64,000 nt of DNA from Bdellovibrio bacteriovorus (GTDB lineage Bacteria; Bdellovibrionota; Bdellovibrionia; Bdellovibrionales; Bdellovibrionaceae): contig NZ_CP102930.1 in the NCBI RefSeq assembly GCF_025558485.1, positions 124,001 through 188,000 of the forward strand. Direction: 5' to 3'. Shown here piece after piece: positions 26,566 to 34,781 of the stretch. The number at the start of each line of letters is the position of its first letter. Position 1 is the first letter of the stretch. The notes beneath the pieces are model-generated. The model searched no databases. It saw only the letters and a program-made list of their open reading frames with translations, and was not told the DNA's origin. The translations under genes were made by a program, and so were the position numbers.

Positions 26566-27423
26566 TTAGGTCATTCCCAACAGGAAGGCTTCAGCGTTAC
26601 CGGCATTCAGACCGTCTGATCGACTGGCAAAATAGCGCTGATAAATATCCGCGCCAGACACATATTCGGCATTTTTAAAGCCTGCCTGCTTTGCCATCGC
26701 TACAATTTCATCCGGCGCAAAAAGACTTAAGAACGGCGTCCCCGCTTCGGCGGTTCTTTTCATCACGAATTCCATGATGGCTTTTTCCTGCGGCTCTAAC
26801 AGATCCAAGGCCAGCATAAAGGTCATTGCGAAAATGGAACCGGGCGCAAGTTTTGCCATCTGCTGCAAAGTCGTCATATTGGTTTCTTTGCTCAGGTACA
26901 TCGACACCCCGGTTGAAACGATCACGGCAGGCTTGCTGGAATCAAATCCCGCAGCCAGCAACTGTGCCCACCAGGACTGTCCCGCTTCAAAATCCACAGG
27001 CACAAAGTGCAAGGACGGCGGTGTGGCCAATCCAGCTTCAGACAGACGCTTTTGCTTCCAGGCCTGCGGTCCCGGCTGATCGACTTCAAAAATTTGTATC
27101 TGGGATGCCAGTTCAGGGCGACGTTGGGCAAAGGTGTCCAGCCCTGCCCCCAGAATCACATACTGGGTGACACCTTTTTGGAATTGTTCTTCCACAAGGT
27201 CTTCGATCAAACGGGCCCGCCCCACGATGGAGGCACGCATTCCTTTGGAAAAATCCGGATTCATATCCTGACGACTGCGCCAGTTTTCTTCAGCGACAAG
27301 TTTTTCCCCGAGCTCGTCAGAAAAGACATGGGGGGCAGGATCAATTTGAACGTGCAGTGCGCGCCACAAGGCCACGCGAACCGCCGTATGTTCTGGTGCT
27401 ATAAGGTTTTTATCGACTGTCAT
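26566..27423 (-). CDS. class I SAM-dependent methyltransferase (leucine carboxyl/PPM1-like family)
   Basis: A 285-residue methyltransferase. It shows SKGMRASIVGRARLIEDLVEEQF and the SAM motif QYVILGAGLDTFAQRRPEL, then an EVDQPGPQAWKQKRL segment, which together mark the PPM1/TIGR00027 family common in actinobacteria and present in some predators. The ATG at 27423 removes 28 unlikely upstream residues from a GTG start at 27507, but has no clear ribosome binding site. The substrate is unknown; members often modify small molecules. Confidence 0.8.
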   Translation of the reverse strand: MTVDKNLIAPEHTAVRVALWRALHVQIDPAPHVFSDELGEKLVAEENWRSRQDMNPDFSKGMRASIVGRARLIEDLVEEQFQKGVTQYVILGAGLDTFAQRRPELASQIQIFEVDQPGPQAWKQKRLSEAGLATPPSLHFVPVDFEAGQSWWAQLLAAGFDSSKPAVIVSTGVSMYLSKETNMTTLQQMAKLAPGSIFAMTFMLALDLLEPQEKAIMEFVMKRTAEAGTPFLSLFAPDEIVAMAKQAGFKNAEYVSGADIYQRYFASRSDGLNAGNAEAFLLGMT

Positions 27424-27552
27424 GCTGTTTATCGTAGCGCAAGACACACAAAGAGGTCGAGTCCCAAGTCTTGTTCCACGATAAACTGTGGACAGTTCTT
27501 CCTGCACCTTGAGAGCATAAATATGTTCGACCGTTTTTCAGGGGGAAATATT

Positions 27553-27885
27553 ATGAAACACCTATTGCTTTCTTTAACTGTTTTGTTGTCCGGAGCTGCG
27601 GCTCAAGCTCAGGATCTATTCTGCAATCTGAAAGTTAACAACGACGTGATCGCCGACACGAAAGTGACGACGATTGAAGGAAAGAATGTTGTCTTTGGCA
27701 CTTATGGCAGCTATCAGGCCAGCGTGCGCAATCTGGGTTCTTCCAAATTCTATATTGAAATCTACGAAACCAATGTGTCCCGCACTTATGCCGACGGTGT
27801 TCTAAGAACCGAAGATGACGAGATCAAGTGGACCCTTTGGAGCCGCGAAATCCTTCTGGAAGCTTCCTGCCGTCTGGCGATCTAA
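27553..27885 (+). CDS. small exported protein
   Basis: A 110-residue protein. The ATG at 27553 follows a GGGGGA site and gives a typical signal peptide (LLLSLTVLLSGAAAQAQ). The mature part (about 90 residues) is beta-rich with two cysteines (DLFCNL near the start and EASCRLAI at the end) likely to pair. No family is recognised. It ends before a large hairpin at 27898-27937. Confidence 0.7.
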   Translation: MKHLLLSLTVLLSGAAAQAQDLFCNLKVNNDVIADTKVTTIEGKNVVFGTYGSYQASVRNLGSSKFYIEIYETNVSRTYADGVLRTEDDEIKWTLWSREILLEASCRLAI

Positions 27886-27897
27886 GGTCCTTTCCCG

Positions 27898-27937
27898 GCA
27901 AGGGTGACAGTTTTGGGCTCAACCCCACCACCCTTGC
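27898..27937 (+). other. long hairpin, possibly a terminator
   Basis: A perfect 9-bp stem GCAAGGGTG/CACCCTTGC encloses a shorter GGG/CCC stem. There is no T tract after it. It lies 12 bp past the stop of the small exported protein and may mark the end of its transcript. Confidence 0.4.
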
Positions 27938-27997
27938 ACACCCATATCTAATATAAGCCATTCTCAAAAAGGCAGGGTCCTTGCTGTATTTCAGGGA

Positions 27998-28855
27998 ATG
28001 GTTAAGAAGTTATTATTCTTTAGTTTGTTCGTCCTTCAGCTTCTGGTCACCCCGGTCTGGGCGGACTCTTACGACTATGCCCGTATTTTCGATGTCACCT
28101 TCAAAGCCATGACCCAAAAGGACCTGTACAAGGCCCTGAACGAATCCGTCCTGCAACAGAAAAAACCCCTGACACAAAGTCAGATCGTTTTCCTGCTGAA
28201 AAAGAACCCTGAATACATCCGTATTCTTGATCAAACCCTTAGTCGGTTGAAAAGCTCTCAGGAGGAATCCCCGGAAGCTTATGCCCAGGCCTTAAGTGAA
28301 ATCAAAGTTCAATTAAAAGCCGTGATACAGACACCGGCCTTTGCGGCTCAATTGGCGGCCTATGAAAGTCCGTCGCAGCCCCTGACAATGGACCTTCCCG
28401 GCGGAGCCCCCGGCTATCGTTCCATGCGTCTGTTCGTCAATCACCCTCACTTGAAAGACGCCGCAGATCCAAAAAGCCGTGTTTTGCCCGGTGATGATCT
28501 GCGCAAAGTCGTGATTGATTTCATTCGCGGGGCCGAACAGGAAATCTGGTACAATGTTTTTGATTTCGATTTGAAAGTCATCGCTGACGCTTTGAAAAAC
28601 CAGCACATCAAAAAGAATGTGAAGGTCACGGGCGGTATCGACGCCGGAACCATCACAGCACGCCCCGAGGTCAAAGCCATCTTTGATGATCTGGCGACGT
28701 TGGAAAGTGAAAACTTCAAAACCGTGGCGGTTCGCTCTGTTGGTTTGAATCACCAGAAGATTATTCTGCGCGATCCATTCGGTCCAAAGGCGGCCGTGCT
28801 GTTCCTTTCCGGGAATTTCACCACGCCCAGGGCATTGTCTGTGCGCGCTTCCTGA
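27998..28855 (+). pseudogene. phospholipase D-like exported protein, truncated or frameshifted
   Basis: The open frame gives 285 residues with a signal peptide (LLFFSLFVLQLLVTPVWA). From about residue 150 the chain looks like a PLD-fold domain: EQEIWYNVFDFD then an HxK motif LNHQKIILRD and SGNFT. It stops soon after the first HxK motif, while PLD enzymes normally have two such motifs or pair as dimers. In another frame the DNA continues open from about 28822 to a stop at 28930 and encodes a plausible end (HAQGIVCARFLNQN onward), so a frameshift or internal deletion near 28820-28850 is likely. A short natural form cannot be excluded. Confidence 0.6.
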
Positions 28856-28914
28856 ACCAGAACATAGTACGCACCGACGACGCGGCCACGCAGCAAAAAT
28901 GTTATCTGACGAAG

Positions 28915-28930
28915 TGGCAGGGGGTGTGCT
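28915..28930 (+). promoter_or_regulatory. possible sigma-54-type promoter before gcvP
   Basis: The sequence TGGCAGGGGGTGTGCT matches the -24/-12 consensus (TGGCACG-N4-TTGCT) at all but two consensus positions, with GG and GC correctly spaced, 33 bp before the gcvP ATG. There is no test of use; one match of this kind can occur by chance. Confidence 0.35.
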
Positions 28931-28962
28931 AGTCTCGGGGCGTCTATTTTTTAGAGGTGCTC

Positions 28963-31836
28963 ATGAAAATTGCAGATCTTTCTTCCAAGAACGAATTTAT
29001 TCCCCGTCATATTGGTCCAACAGATTCAGACATTCACGAGATGTTGAAAACACTGGGTTTCAACTCTTTGGATCAAATGGCTGATAAAGTGATCCCTTCC
29101 CAAATCCGCACCACTCACAAATACGAGGACGTTGGTTCCGGTATTTCTGAATACGCGCTTTTGAATCATCTGAAACAGATGGTTTCCAAAAACAAAGTTT
29201 TCAAAAGCTACATCGGCATGGGTTACCACGACACCATCACTCCGACTGTGATTCAAAGAAACATCTTTGAAAATCCAGTGTGGTACACAGCCTACACTCC
29301 TTATCAGCCGGAAATTTCCCAAGGCCGTCTGGAAGCTCTGTTGAACTTCCAAACCATGATCGCGGATCTGAACGGCATGGAAATCGCCAACGCGTCTTTG
29401 CTGGATGAAGGCACTGCCGCTGCCGAAGCGATGTTCATGGCGCATTCTCTTTGCAAAAACAAAGCAAACGCTTTTGTGGTTTCTCCGGACATGCACCCGC
29501 ATGTGATCGAAGTGCTGGGCACTCGCGCAGAGCCTCTGGGTTTTGAAATGATCGTGGTTGATCCGGCGAAATATGATTTCGCCAAACCGGTCTTCGGTGT
29601 GTTCTTCCAATATCCAAATACAAACGGAACTGTTGAAGACTATTCCGCGCTTGCCAAAAAATACAAAGACCACGGCGCGCTGGTGACAGCTTCCAGTGAT
29701 CTTCTGGCGATGACTTTGTTGACGCCTCCGGGTGAGTGGGGCGCTGACATGGTTGTCGGTAACTCTCAACGCTTTGGTGTGCCCATGGGCTTCGGAGGTC
29801 CTCACGCAGGTTATCTGGCTACGAAAGATGCTTACAAGCGTTTGATGCCAGGCCGTCTGGTGGGTGTCAGCGTGGATTCTCAAGGCAAGTCTGCTTTGCG
29901 TCTGGCTTTGCAAACTCGCGAACAACACATCCGTCGTGAAAAAGCGACTTCCAATATCTGTACGGCCCAAGTGCTTTTGGCCAACATGGCTTCCATGTAC
30001 GCTGTTTACCACGGACCACAAGGTCTTAAGAAAATCGCGTTGCGCGTTCAGCGTCTGACGGCAATTTTGGCGGAAGGCTTGAAAAAGCTGGGCCACAATG
30101 TGGCGGCAGGATCTTTCTTTGACACTTTGACTGTAACGACAGACAAAGCGGCTGCGATTATCGCACAAGCTGAAAAAATGCAGATCAACTTCCGCAACTT
30201 CGGCGGGAACAAGCTGGGCATCTCTTTGAATGAAACAACTTCCGTGGAAGATGTGGAAATGATCTGGGCGGCCTTCAACATGGGTAACATGGCAGGCTTT
30301 ACGGCTTTGTCTGTGGATGAAGCTCTGGGTGATGTGACTTTGCCAGCGGCCCTGACTCGTACTTCGGCTTACATGACTCATTCTGTGTTTAACTCTCACC
30401 ACAGTGAAACTGAAATCCTTCGTTACATCCATCATCTGCAAAACAAGGATCTGACGCTGACTCATTCCATGATCCCACTGGGTTCATGCACGATGAAACT
30501 AAATGCAACGACAGAACTGGTTCCTGTTTCCTGGCCGGAAATCAGCAAGCTGCACCCGTTTGCGCCAACAGTTCAGGCCACAGGTCTGATTGAAATGATC
30601 CACGATCTTGAGAAAAAACTTTGCGACATCACCGGCTTTGCGGCCGTGAGCTTGCAGCCGAATGCGGGCTCTCAGGGTGAATACGCGGGTCTTTTGGTGA
30701 TCCGTAAGTATCACCAATCCCGTGGTCAGGCTCATCGTAATATCTGTCTGATCCCATCTTCTGCCCATGGAACCAATCCAGCTTCCGCTTCACTGGTAAA
30801 CATGCAGGTGGTGGTCGTGGCCTGTGACGATCAGGGGAACGTGGACGTTGCTGATCTGAAGTTGAAAGCAGAACAACACAAAGACAATCTGGCAGCGTTG
30901 ATGATCACTTATCCTTCCACACACGGTGTGTTTGAAGAAGGTATCGTTGAAATCTGCAAAATCATCCACGACAACGGCGGTCAGGTTTACATGGACGGCG
31001 CGAACATGAATGCCCTGGTGGGTATGTGCCGCCCGGGAACATTCGGTCCGGACGTTTCCCACATGAACTTGCACAAGACCTTCTCCATCCCTCACGGTGG
31101 TGGCGGTCCGGGCGTGGGTCCTATCGGTGTGGGTGCACACCTGGCTCCATTCCTGCCAAAACATTCCATGGTTCCTGAAGCAGGTCCTAAAGAGGGTATT
31201 TCTGCTGTGACATCGGCTCCTTGGGGCAGCGCCAGCATTTTGCCGATCTCTTGGGCGTACATCACCATGATGGGCGCAGAGGGGCTTCGCAAAGCTACTT
31301 TGGTCAGTATCCTGAGTGCGAACTACATCGCAAAAAAACTGGAACCGCACTATCCTGTTCTTTACAAAGGTAAAAACGGTCTGGTGGCGCACGAATGTAT
31401 CGTGGATGTGCGTGAGATCAAAAAGACCTCTGGCATCGACGTGACAGACGTTGCTAAACGTTTGATGGACTTCGGTTTCCACGCTCCGACCATGAGCTTC
31501 CCTGTGGCAGGAACTTTGATGATCGAACCCACTGAATCTGAATCCAAAAAAGAACTGGATCGTTTCATTGATTCCATGGTGACCATCCGCAAGGAAATCA
31601 GCGCTGTTGAATCCGGCAAGATGGACAAGGAAAACAACACACTGAAAAACTCCCCGCACACGGCGCAGATGCTGATGAAACCGGAATGGAATCATCCGTA
31701 TTCTCGTGAAGAAGCGGTTTATCCGGTGGAATGGCTGCGTGTGAATAAGTTCTGGCCGGTCGTGGGCCGCGTGGATAACGCTTACGGTGATCGCAATCTT
31801 ATTTGTTCTTGCCCCAGCGTTGAAGAGTACACGTAA
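28963..31836 (+). CDS. gcvP: glycine dehydrogenase (aminomethyl-transferring), P protein
   Basis: A 957-residue PLP enzyme that decarboxylates glycine and passes the aminomethyl group to lipoyl-GcvH. The long single-chain form is seen, with both halves fused: [21 protein letters not shown] at the N-terminus, [40 protein letters not shown], and the PLP-lysine region [23 protein letters not shown] (in two pieces around [14 protein letters not shown]). The ATG at 28963 has an AGAGG site; a GTG two codons earlier is also in frame. Unusually it is 7.3 kb from gcvT-gcvH. No glycine riboswitch is visible in the 107 bp before it. Confidence 0.95.
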   Translation: MKIADLSSKNEFIPRHIGPTDSDIHEMLKTLGFNSLDQMADKVIPSQIRTTHKYEDVGSGISEYALLNHLKQMVSKNKVFKSYIGMGYHDTITPTVIQRNIFENPVWYTAYTPYQPEISQGRLEALLNFQTMIADLNGMEIANASLLDEGTAAAEAMFMAHSLCKNKANAFVVSPDMHPHVIEVLGTRAEPLGFEMIVVDPAKYDFAKPVFGVFFQYPNTNGTVEDYSALAKKYKDHGALVTASSDLLAMTLLTPPGEWGADMVVGNSQRFGVPMGFGGPHAGYLATKDAYKRLMPGRLVGVSVDSQGKSALRLALQTREQHIRREKATSNICTAQVLLANMASMYAVYHGPQGLKKIALRVQRLTAILAEGLKKLGHNVAAGSFFDTLTVTTDKAAAIIAQAEKMQINFRNFGGNKLGISLNETTSVEDVEMIWAAFNMGNMAGFTALSVDEALGDVTLPAALTRTSAYMTHSVFNSHHSETEILRYIHHLQNKDLTLTHSMIPLGSCTMKLNATTELVPVSWPEISKLHPFAPTVQATGLIEMIHDLEKKLCDITGFAAVSLQPNAGSQGEYAGLLVIRKYHQSRGQAHRNICLIPSSAHGTNPASASLVNMQVVVVACDDQGNVDVADLKLKAEQHKDNLAALMITYPSTHGVFEEGIVEICKIIHDNGGQVYMDGANMNALVGMCRPGTFGPDVSHMNLHKTFSIPHGGGGPGVGPIGVGAHLAPFLPKHSMVPEAGPKEGISAVTSAPWGSASILPISWAYITMMGAEGLRKATLVSILSANYIAKKLEPHYPVLYKGKNGLVAHECIVDVREIKKTSGIDVTDVAKRLMDFGFHAPTMSFPVAGTLMIEPTESESKKELDRFIDSMVTIRKEISAVESGKMDKENNTLKNSPHTAQMLMKPEWNHPYSREEAVYPVEWLRVNKFWPVVGRVDNAYGDRNLICSCPSVEEYT

Positions 31837-31839
31837 CGA

Positions 31840-32841
31840 ATGAAGCGTGTACTGCTGATCCGTTTAGATAAAATCGGCGACCTGATCTGCACTATGTGTG
31901 TAGATCAGGTTTCTTTTTTAAAGGACTGGGATCAGCAATGGGTTATCGCCAAGGGATTGGGATTTGTACCCGATCATGCCGATCCCCACAGAAAATACAT
32001 CGAGCTTGCCAAAGAAGACTCTAAAGAGTCCCTGCAAAAACTTCGCGCTTTCCTGAAAGAATACAAACCCGACCTGGCCGTCAGCTTCCAAGCCCCCTGG
32101 TGGGTCAGCTATGCTCTGTGGGCGGAAGGTGTTCCGGTTCGCGCCGGTGTTCGTTCGCAGTGGCACAGTTTTTTGTTCCTGAACAAAGGCCTGCGCCAGC
32201 GGCGCAGTCTGGCGGTAAAGCACGAAGCCGAATACAATCTGGATGTTCTGAAACATGCTTTGAACAATACCAGTTCTGACCCGGCTCCGGTTTTAAAACT
32301 GCAAGCCCCGACAAATCCCGAGCTATTGGCAAAACATCATTTGTCAGCAGGTGGCTATGTCGTGGTCCATCCGGGAATGGCGGGTTCAGCCCTGAACTGG
32401 CCCATTGCCAATTATGTCGAGTTTATCAAGCAGGTCCGTACTCATACCCAAGTTGTTCTGACGGGCACCGCTGCGGATGAAAAATGGCTGACTGATATCA
32501 AGGCCACTTTTAAAGGTGATACCAACGTCCTCTGCCTGCAAGGACTGCTAAAAGCATCCGAGCTGTTTACGGTGCTTAAGAATGCCAAGGCCGTGGTCGT
32601 ACCCAGCACGGGTGTCGCCCATATGGCAGCATCTTTAGGAGCTACGGTTCTGGGGATCTATCCTCATGTGCGCGTGCAAAAGCCTGTGCGCTGGGCCGCT
32701 CGCGGGCCTCATGTTCATATTTTTGAAGCGCCAACACTCAATCCGGATGGCAGTCACTGCGATGGCACCCACTGTGAAGAATTTCACTGTATGGAGAAAA
32801 TCACGGTGGAACAATTGCTTCACACCCTGTCCTCGCTTTAG
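31840..32841 (+). CDS. glycosyltransferase family 9, ADP-heptose:LPS heptosyltransferase-like
   Basis: A 333-residue GT9 enzyme that likely adds heptose to LPS core from ADP-heptose. It starts with KRVLLIRLDKIGDLICTM, the family hallmark, and has the donor region VVVHPGMAGSALNWP (PGMAGSALNWP near 180) and VVVPSTGVAHMAASLGATVLGIYP. It follows gcvP by 3 bp, so it is transcribed with it. It may use the product of the heptose kinase at 2.6-3.6 kb. Confidence 0.88.
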   Translation: MKRVLLIRLDKIGDLICTMCVDQVSFLKDWDQQWVIAKGLGFVPDHADPHRKYIELAKEDSKESLQKLRAFLKEYKPDLAVSFQAPWWVSYALWAEGVPVRAGVRSQWHSFLFLNKGLRQRRSLAVKHEAEYNLDVLKHALNNTSSDPAPVLKLQAPTNPELLAKHHLSAGGYVVVHPGMAGSALNWPIANYVEFIKQVRTHTQVVLTGTAADEKWLTDIKATFKGDTNVLCLQGLLKASELFTVLKNAKAVVVPSTGVAHMAASLGATVLGIYPHVRVQKPVRWAARGPHVHIFEAPTLNPDGSHCDGTHCEEFHCMEKITVEQLLHTLSSL

Positions 32842-32850
32842 AATAACTTC

Positions 32851-33867
32851 ATGCAAAGAGAATTCAGCTTCCCGGCTTCATTTGAAGAATCCATTGATCG
32901 TGCCCTGGCGACTTACAAGTTGTCGCTGAAGGATTCCAAGGCATTGGCCAAGTGTGTGCTGGCTCTTTCTGATTACTTTATCGCCAAGCCCGACAGTCCA
33001 ACCCCCTGGAACGAATCCTGGGCGCAGGTGGCTTATCTTTGCTATTATCTGCCGCTGAATTCCACCCGTCTGACCGGACTGTTTGCCGAAGCCGACAAAA
33101 GAAATTTCTTTGCGGGCCTTGAACACGTGATTGATTTCGGCGCAGGACTGGCCACCGCTTCAATCACTTTGAATGAACGTCACAAGTTCAGCTATCAGTT
33201 GATCGAACGCGCCTCAGAACCGCAGCAGATTATTGAAAAGCACTTCACTCAGTTCCCGCGTCAGGACTGGCAACGTACTTTCAGTGCAGGTCGCATGAAA
33301 GACGGATACAAGACTTTGGCTTTATTTTCTTATTCTTTGACCGAACTAAGTGATCTGCCGGAATGGGCTTATCAGTGTGAAGCCCTGATGCTGGTGGAAC
33401 CATCCACCCAGCAGGATGGCCGCAAGCTGTTGCAACTTCGCCAGAAGCTTTTGGAAAAAGGTTATCACGTTTGGGCGCCATGCACGCATGAAGGCCCCTG
33501 CCCGCTGTTGACCCAATCCAAAACCGACTGGTGTCATGATCGTGTGCATTTCAAAGCCCCGCAGTGGTTCCTGAATCTGGAAGCCGAACTGCCGATGAAA
33601 AACCGCACACTGACCATGAGCTATCTTTTGATGCGCAAGACCCCTCCGGCCCCGGTGACTGCGGCCCGGGTTGTGGGGGATCGCCTAAAGGAAAAGGGCA
33701 AAGACCGTCAGATGATCTGCCGTGGGTCTGATCGCGAGTTTTTGGCGTGGATGCATAAGAACAAGCTGGAACAGGAAATCCCCCGTGGAGTTCTTATTGA
33801 ACTGCCGCCGGGCTTACAAAAGGTTTCAAACGAACTTCGGGTGACTGAAGAGCTGACGGTTTTGTAG
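32851..33867 (+). CDS. Rsm22-like methyltransferase (small ribosomal subunit)
   Basis: A 338-residue protein of the Rsm22/METTL17 family, which helps small ribosomal subunit assembly. A SAM-type motif VIDFGAGLATASI lies at about 93-105. The family-specific cysteine cluster is clear: VWAPCTHEGPCPL, then DWCHDRVHF and a later MICRGSDREF, four cysteines that bind an iron-sulfur cluster in eukaryotic homologues. It follows the heptosyltransferase by 9 bp. Its 3' end overlaps the convergent solute-binding gene by 42 bp. Confidence 0.8.
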   Translation: MQREFSFPASFEESIDRALATYKLSLKDSKALAKCVLALSDYFIAKPDSPTPWNESWAQVAYLCYYLPLNSTRLTGLFAEADKRNFFAGLEHVIDFGAGLATASITLNERHKFSYQLIERASEPQQIIEKHFTQFPRQDWQRTFSAGRMKDGYKTLALFSYSLTELSDLPEWAYQCEALMLVEPSTQQDGRKLLQLRQKLLEKGYHVWAPCTHEGPCPLLTQSKTDWCHDRVHFKAPQWFLNLEAELPMKNRTLTMSYLLMRKTPPAPVTAARVVGDRLKEKGKDRQMICRGSDREFLAWMHKNKLEQEIPRGVLIELPPGLQKVSNELRVTEELTVL

Positions 33868-34605
33868 TAGAAACGCCCCCAAAAATTTTTTCCATTCACC
33901 GGATCTTCGCAAACGCTGGATTTCACCTTCCAGCCATTTTTGCAGATGTTTATCCGCATCTCTGGACAGAAGAAACTTGCGTTCAAACTTTTCAACGGAT
34001 CGGTCGGAAATATAAATATCCTGTCCCAAATTCAGATCCTGAATTAAATAATCCGCAACCAGTCGTCCTGTAATCATAAAATCAATCCGCCCTCGCGCCA
34101 GCATCTTAAGACCGTTGCTCAGGGAATTTGTAGGCAAAGAATCCACTTCGCCTGTGTGCTGCAAGTTTGTCACAGTTTCCATGCTGTGCCCGCTAACCAC
34201 AGTGGTTTTTAAATGCTTCAGGGAATCCATCCCGCGGAAATCCACAGGTTTTTTGCGTGGAGAAAGTACCAGATTTTCATCATCCATCATGGCTGAAGTC
34301 CAAAAGAACTTTTTTTCCTCTGCATCTTCAAACCACTTAGGCGCCACCAACGGGACCACCACCACACCGCTTTTTTCCAGGACCTTCAGCAGACGTGTTC
34401 GGGGCAAAACGCTGACTTTAAATTCGTATTTCCCCCGGGATCGTGCGGTTAAAAGGGCCGCCAATTCAAAGACCAAACCCTCTTCTTTTTTCTGATCCAC
34501 AATGAAAGGAGGAGTATCGTAAGGAGAAATCATCACAATGACTTCTTTGGAAAAAGCCTGCACGGAAAAAGATAATAGAACCAATACGATCCAGAGCAGA
34601 CGCAT
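33826..34605 (-). CDS. periplasmic solute-binding protein, family 3-like
   Basis: A 259-residue exported protein. The ATG at 34605 follows an AAGGAG site and gives a signal peptide (LLWIVLVLLSFSVQAFS). The mature part looks like a type 3 periplasmic binding fold: SPYDTPPFIVDQKKEEGLVFELAALL, LKTTVVSGHSMETVTNL, and LARGRIDFMITGRLVADYLI (hinge strand). No ABC transporter genes adjoin it, so it may be an orphan sensor or binding protein. The ligand is unknown, commonly an amino acid for this family. Confidence 0.75.
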   Translation of the reverse strand: MRLLWIVLVLLSFSVQAFSKEVIVMISPYDTPPFIVDQKKEEGLVFELAALLTARSRGKYEFKVSVLPRTRLLKVLEKSGVVVVPLVAPKWFEDAEEKKFFWTSAMMDDENLVLSPRKKPVDFRGMDSLKHLKTTVVSGHSMETVTNLQHTGEVDSLPTNSLSNGLKMLARGRIDFMITGRLVADYLIQDLNLGQDIYISDRSVEKFERKFLLSRDADKHLQKWLEGEIQRLRRSGEWKKFLGAFLLQNRQLFSHPKFV

Positions 34606-34781
34606 ATAGAACAACTCCTTCGCCTGTGCCCTGATTGTATCACGTCCACCCCCCTGCAAGATGAACTAATTTGAAACGCGAGAATTACGCCCCCGCCATA
34701 TCGGATTACCACTTAAAGATTAGAGCAAACATACCGATATGTATATATATTGGGGTAATACACTTGAATACACGGTACGTA

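Noticed and set aside
27007-27552. Long upstream extension of the small exported gene at 27553
   Set aside because: The extension overlaps the methyltransferase gene in antisense. The ATG at 27553 has a strong ribosome binding site and a clean signal peptide.
28856-28962. Glycine riboswitch before gcvP
   Set aside because: I looked for the paired glycine aptamer pattern in the short leader and found none; there is too little room for a tandem aptamer.
29026-30465. 479-codon open frame on the minus strand inside gcvP
   Set aside because: It is wholly antisense to a gene with clear family motifs. Its protein is rich in His, Arg, Gln and Val without any recognisable domain, the sign of a mirror frame.
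30790-31695. 301-codon minus-strand frame inside gcvP
   Set aside because: Same reason as for the frame at 29026; it covers the PLP-binding half of gcvP in antisense.
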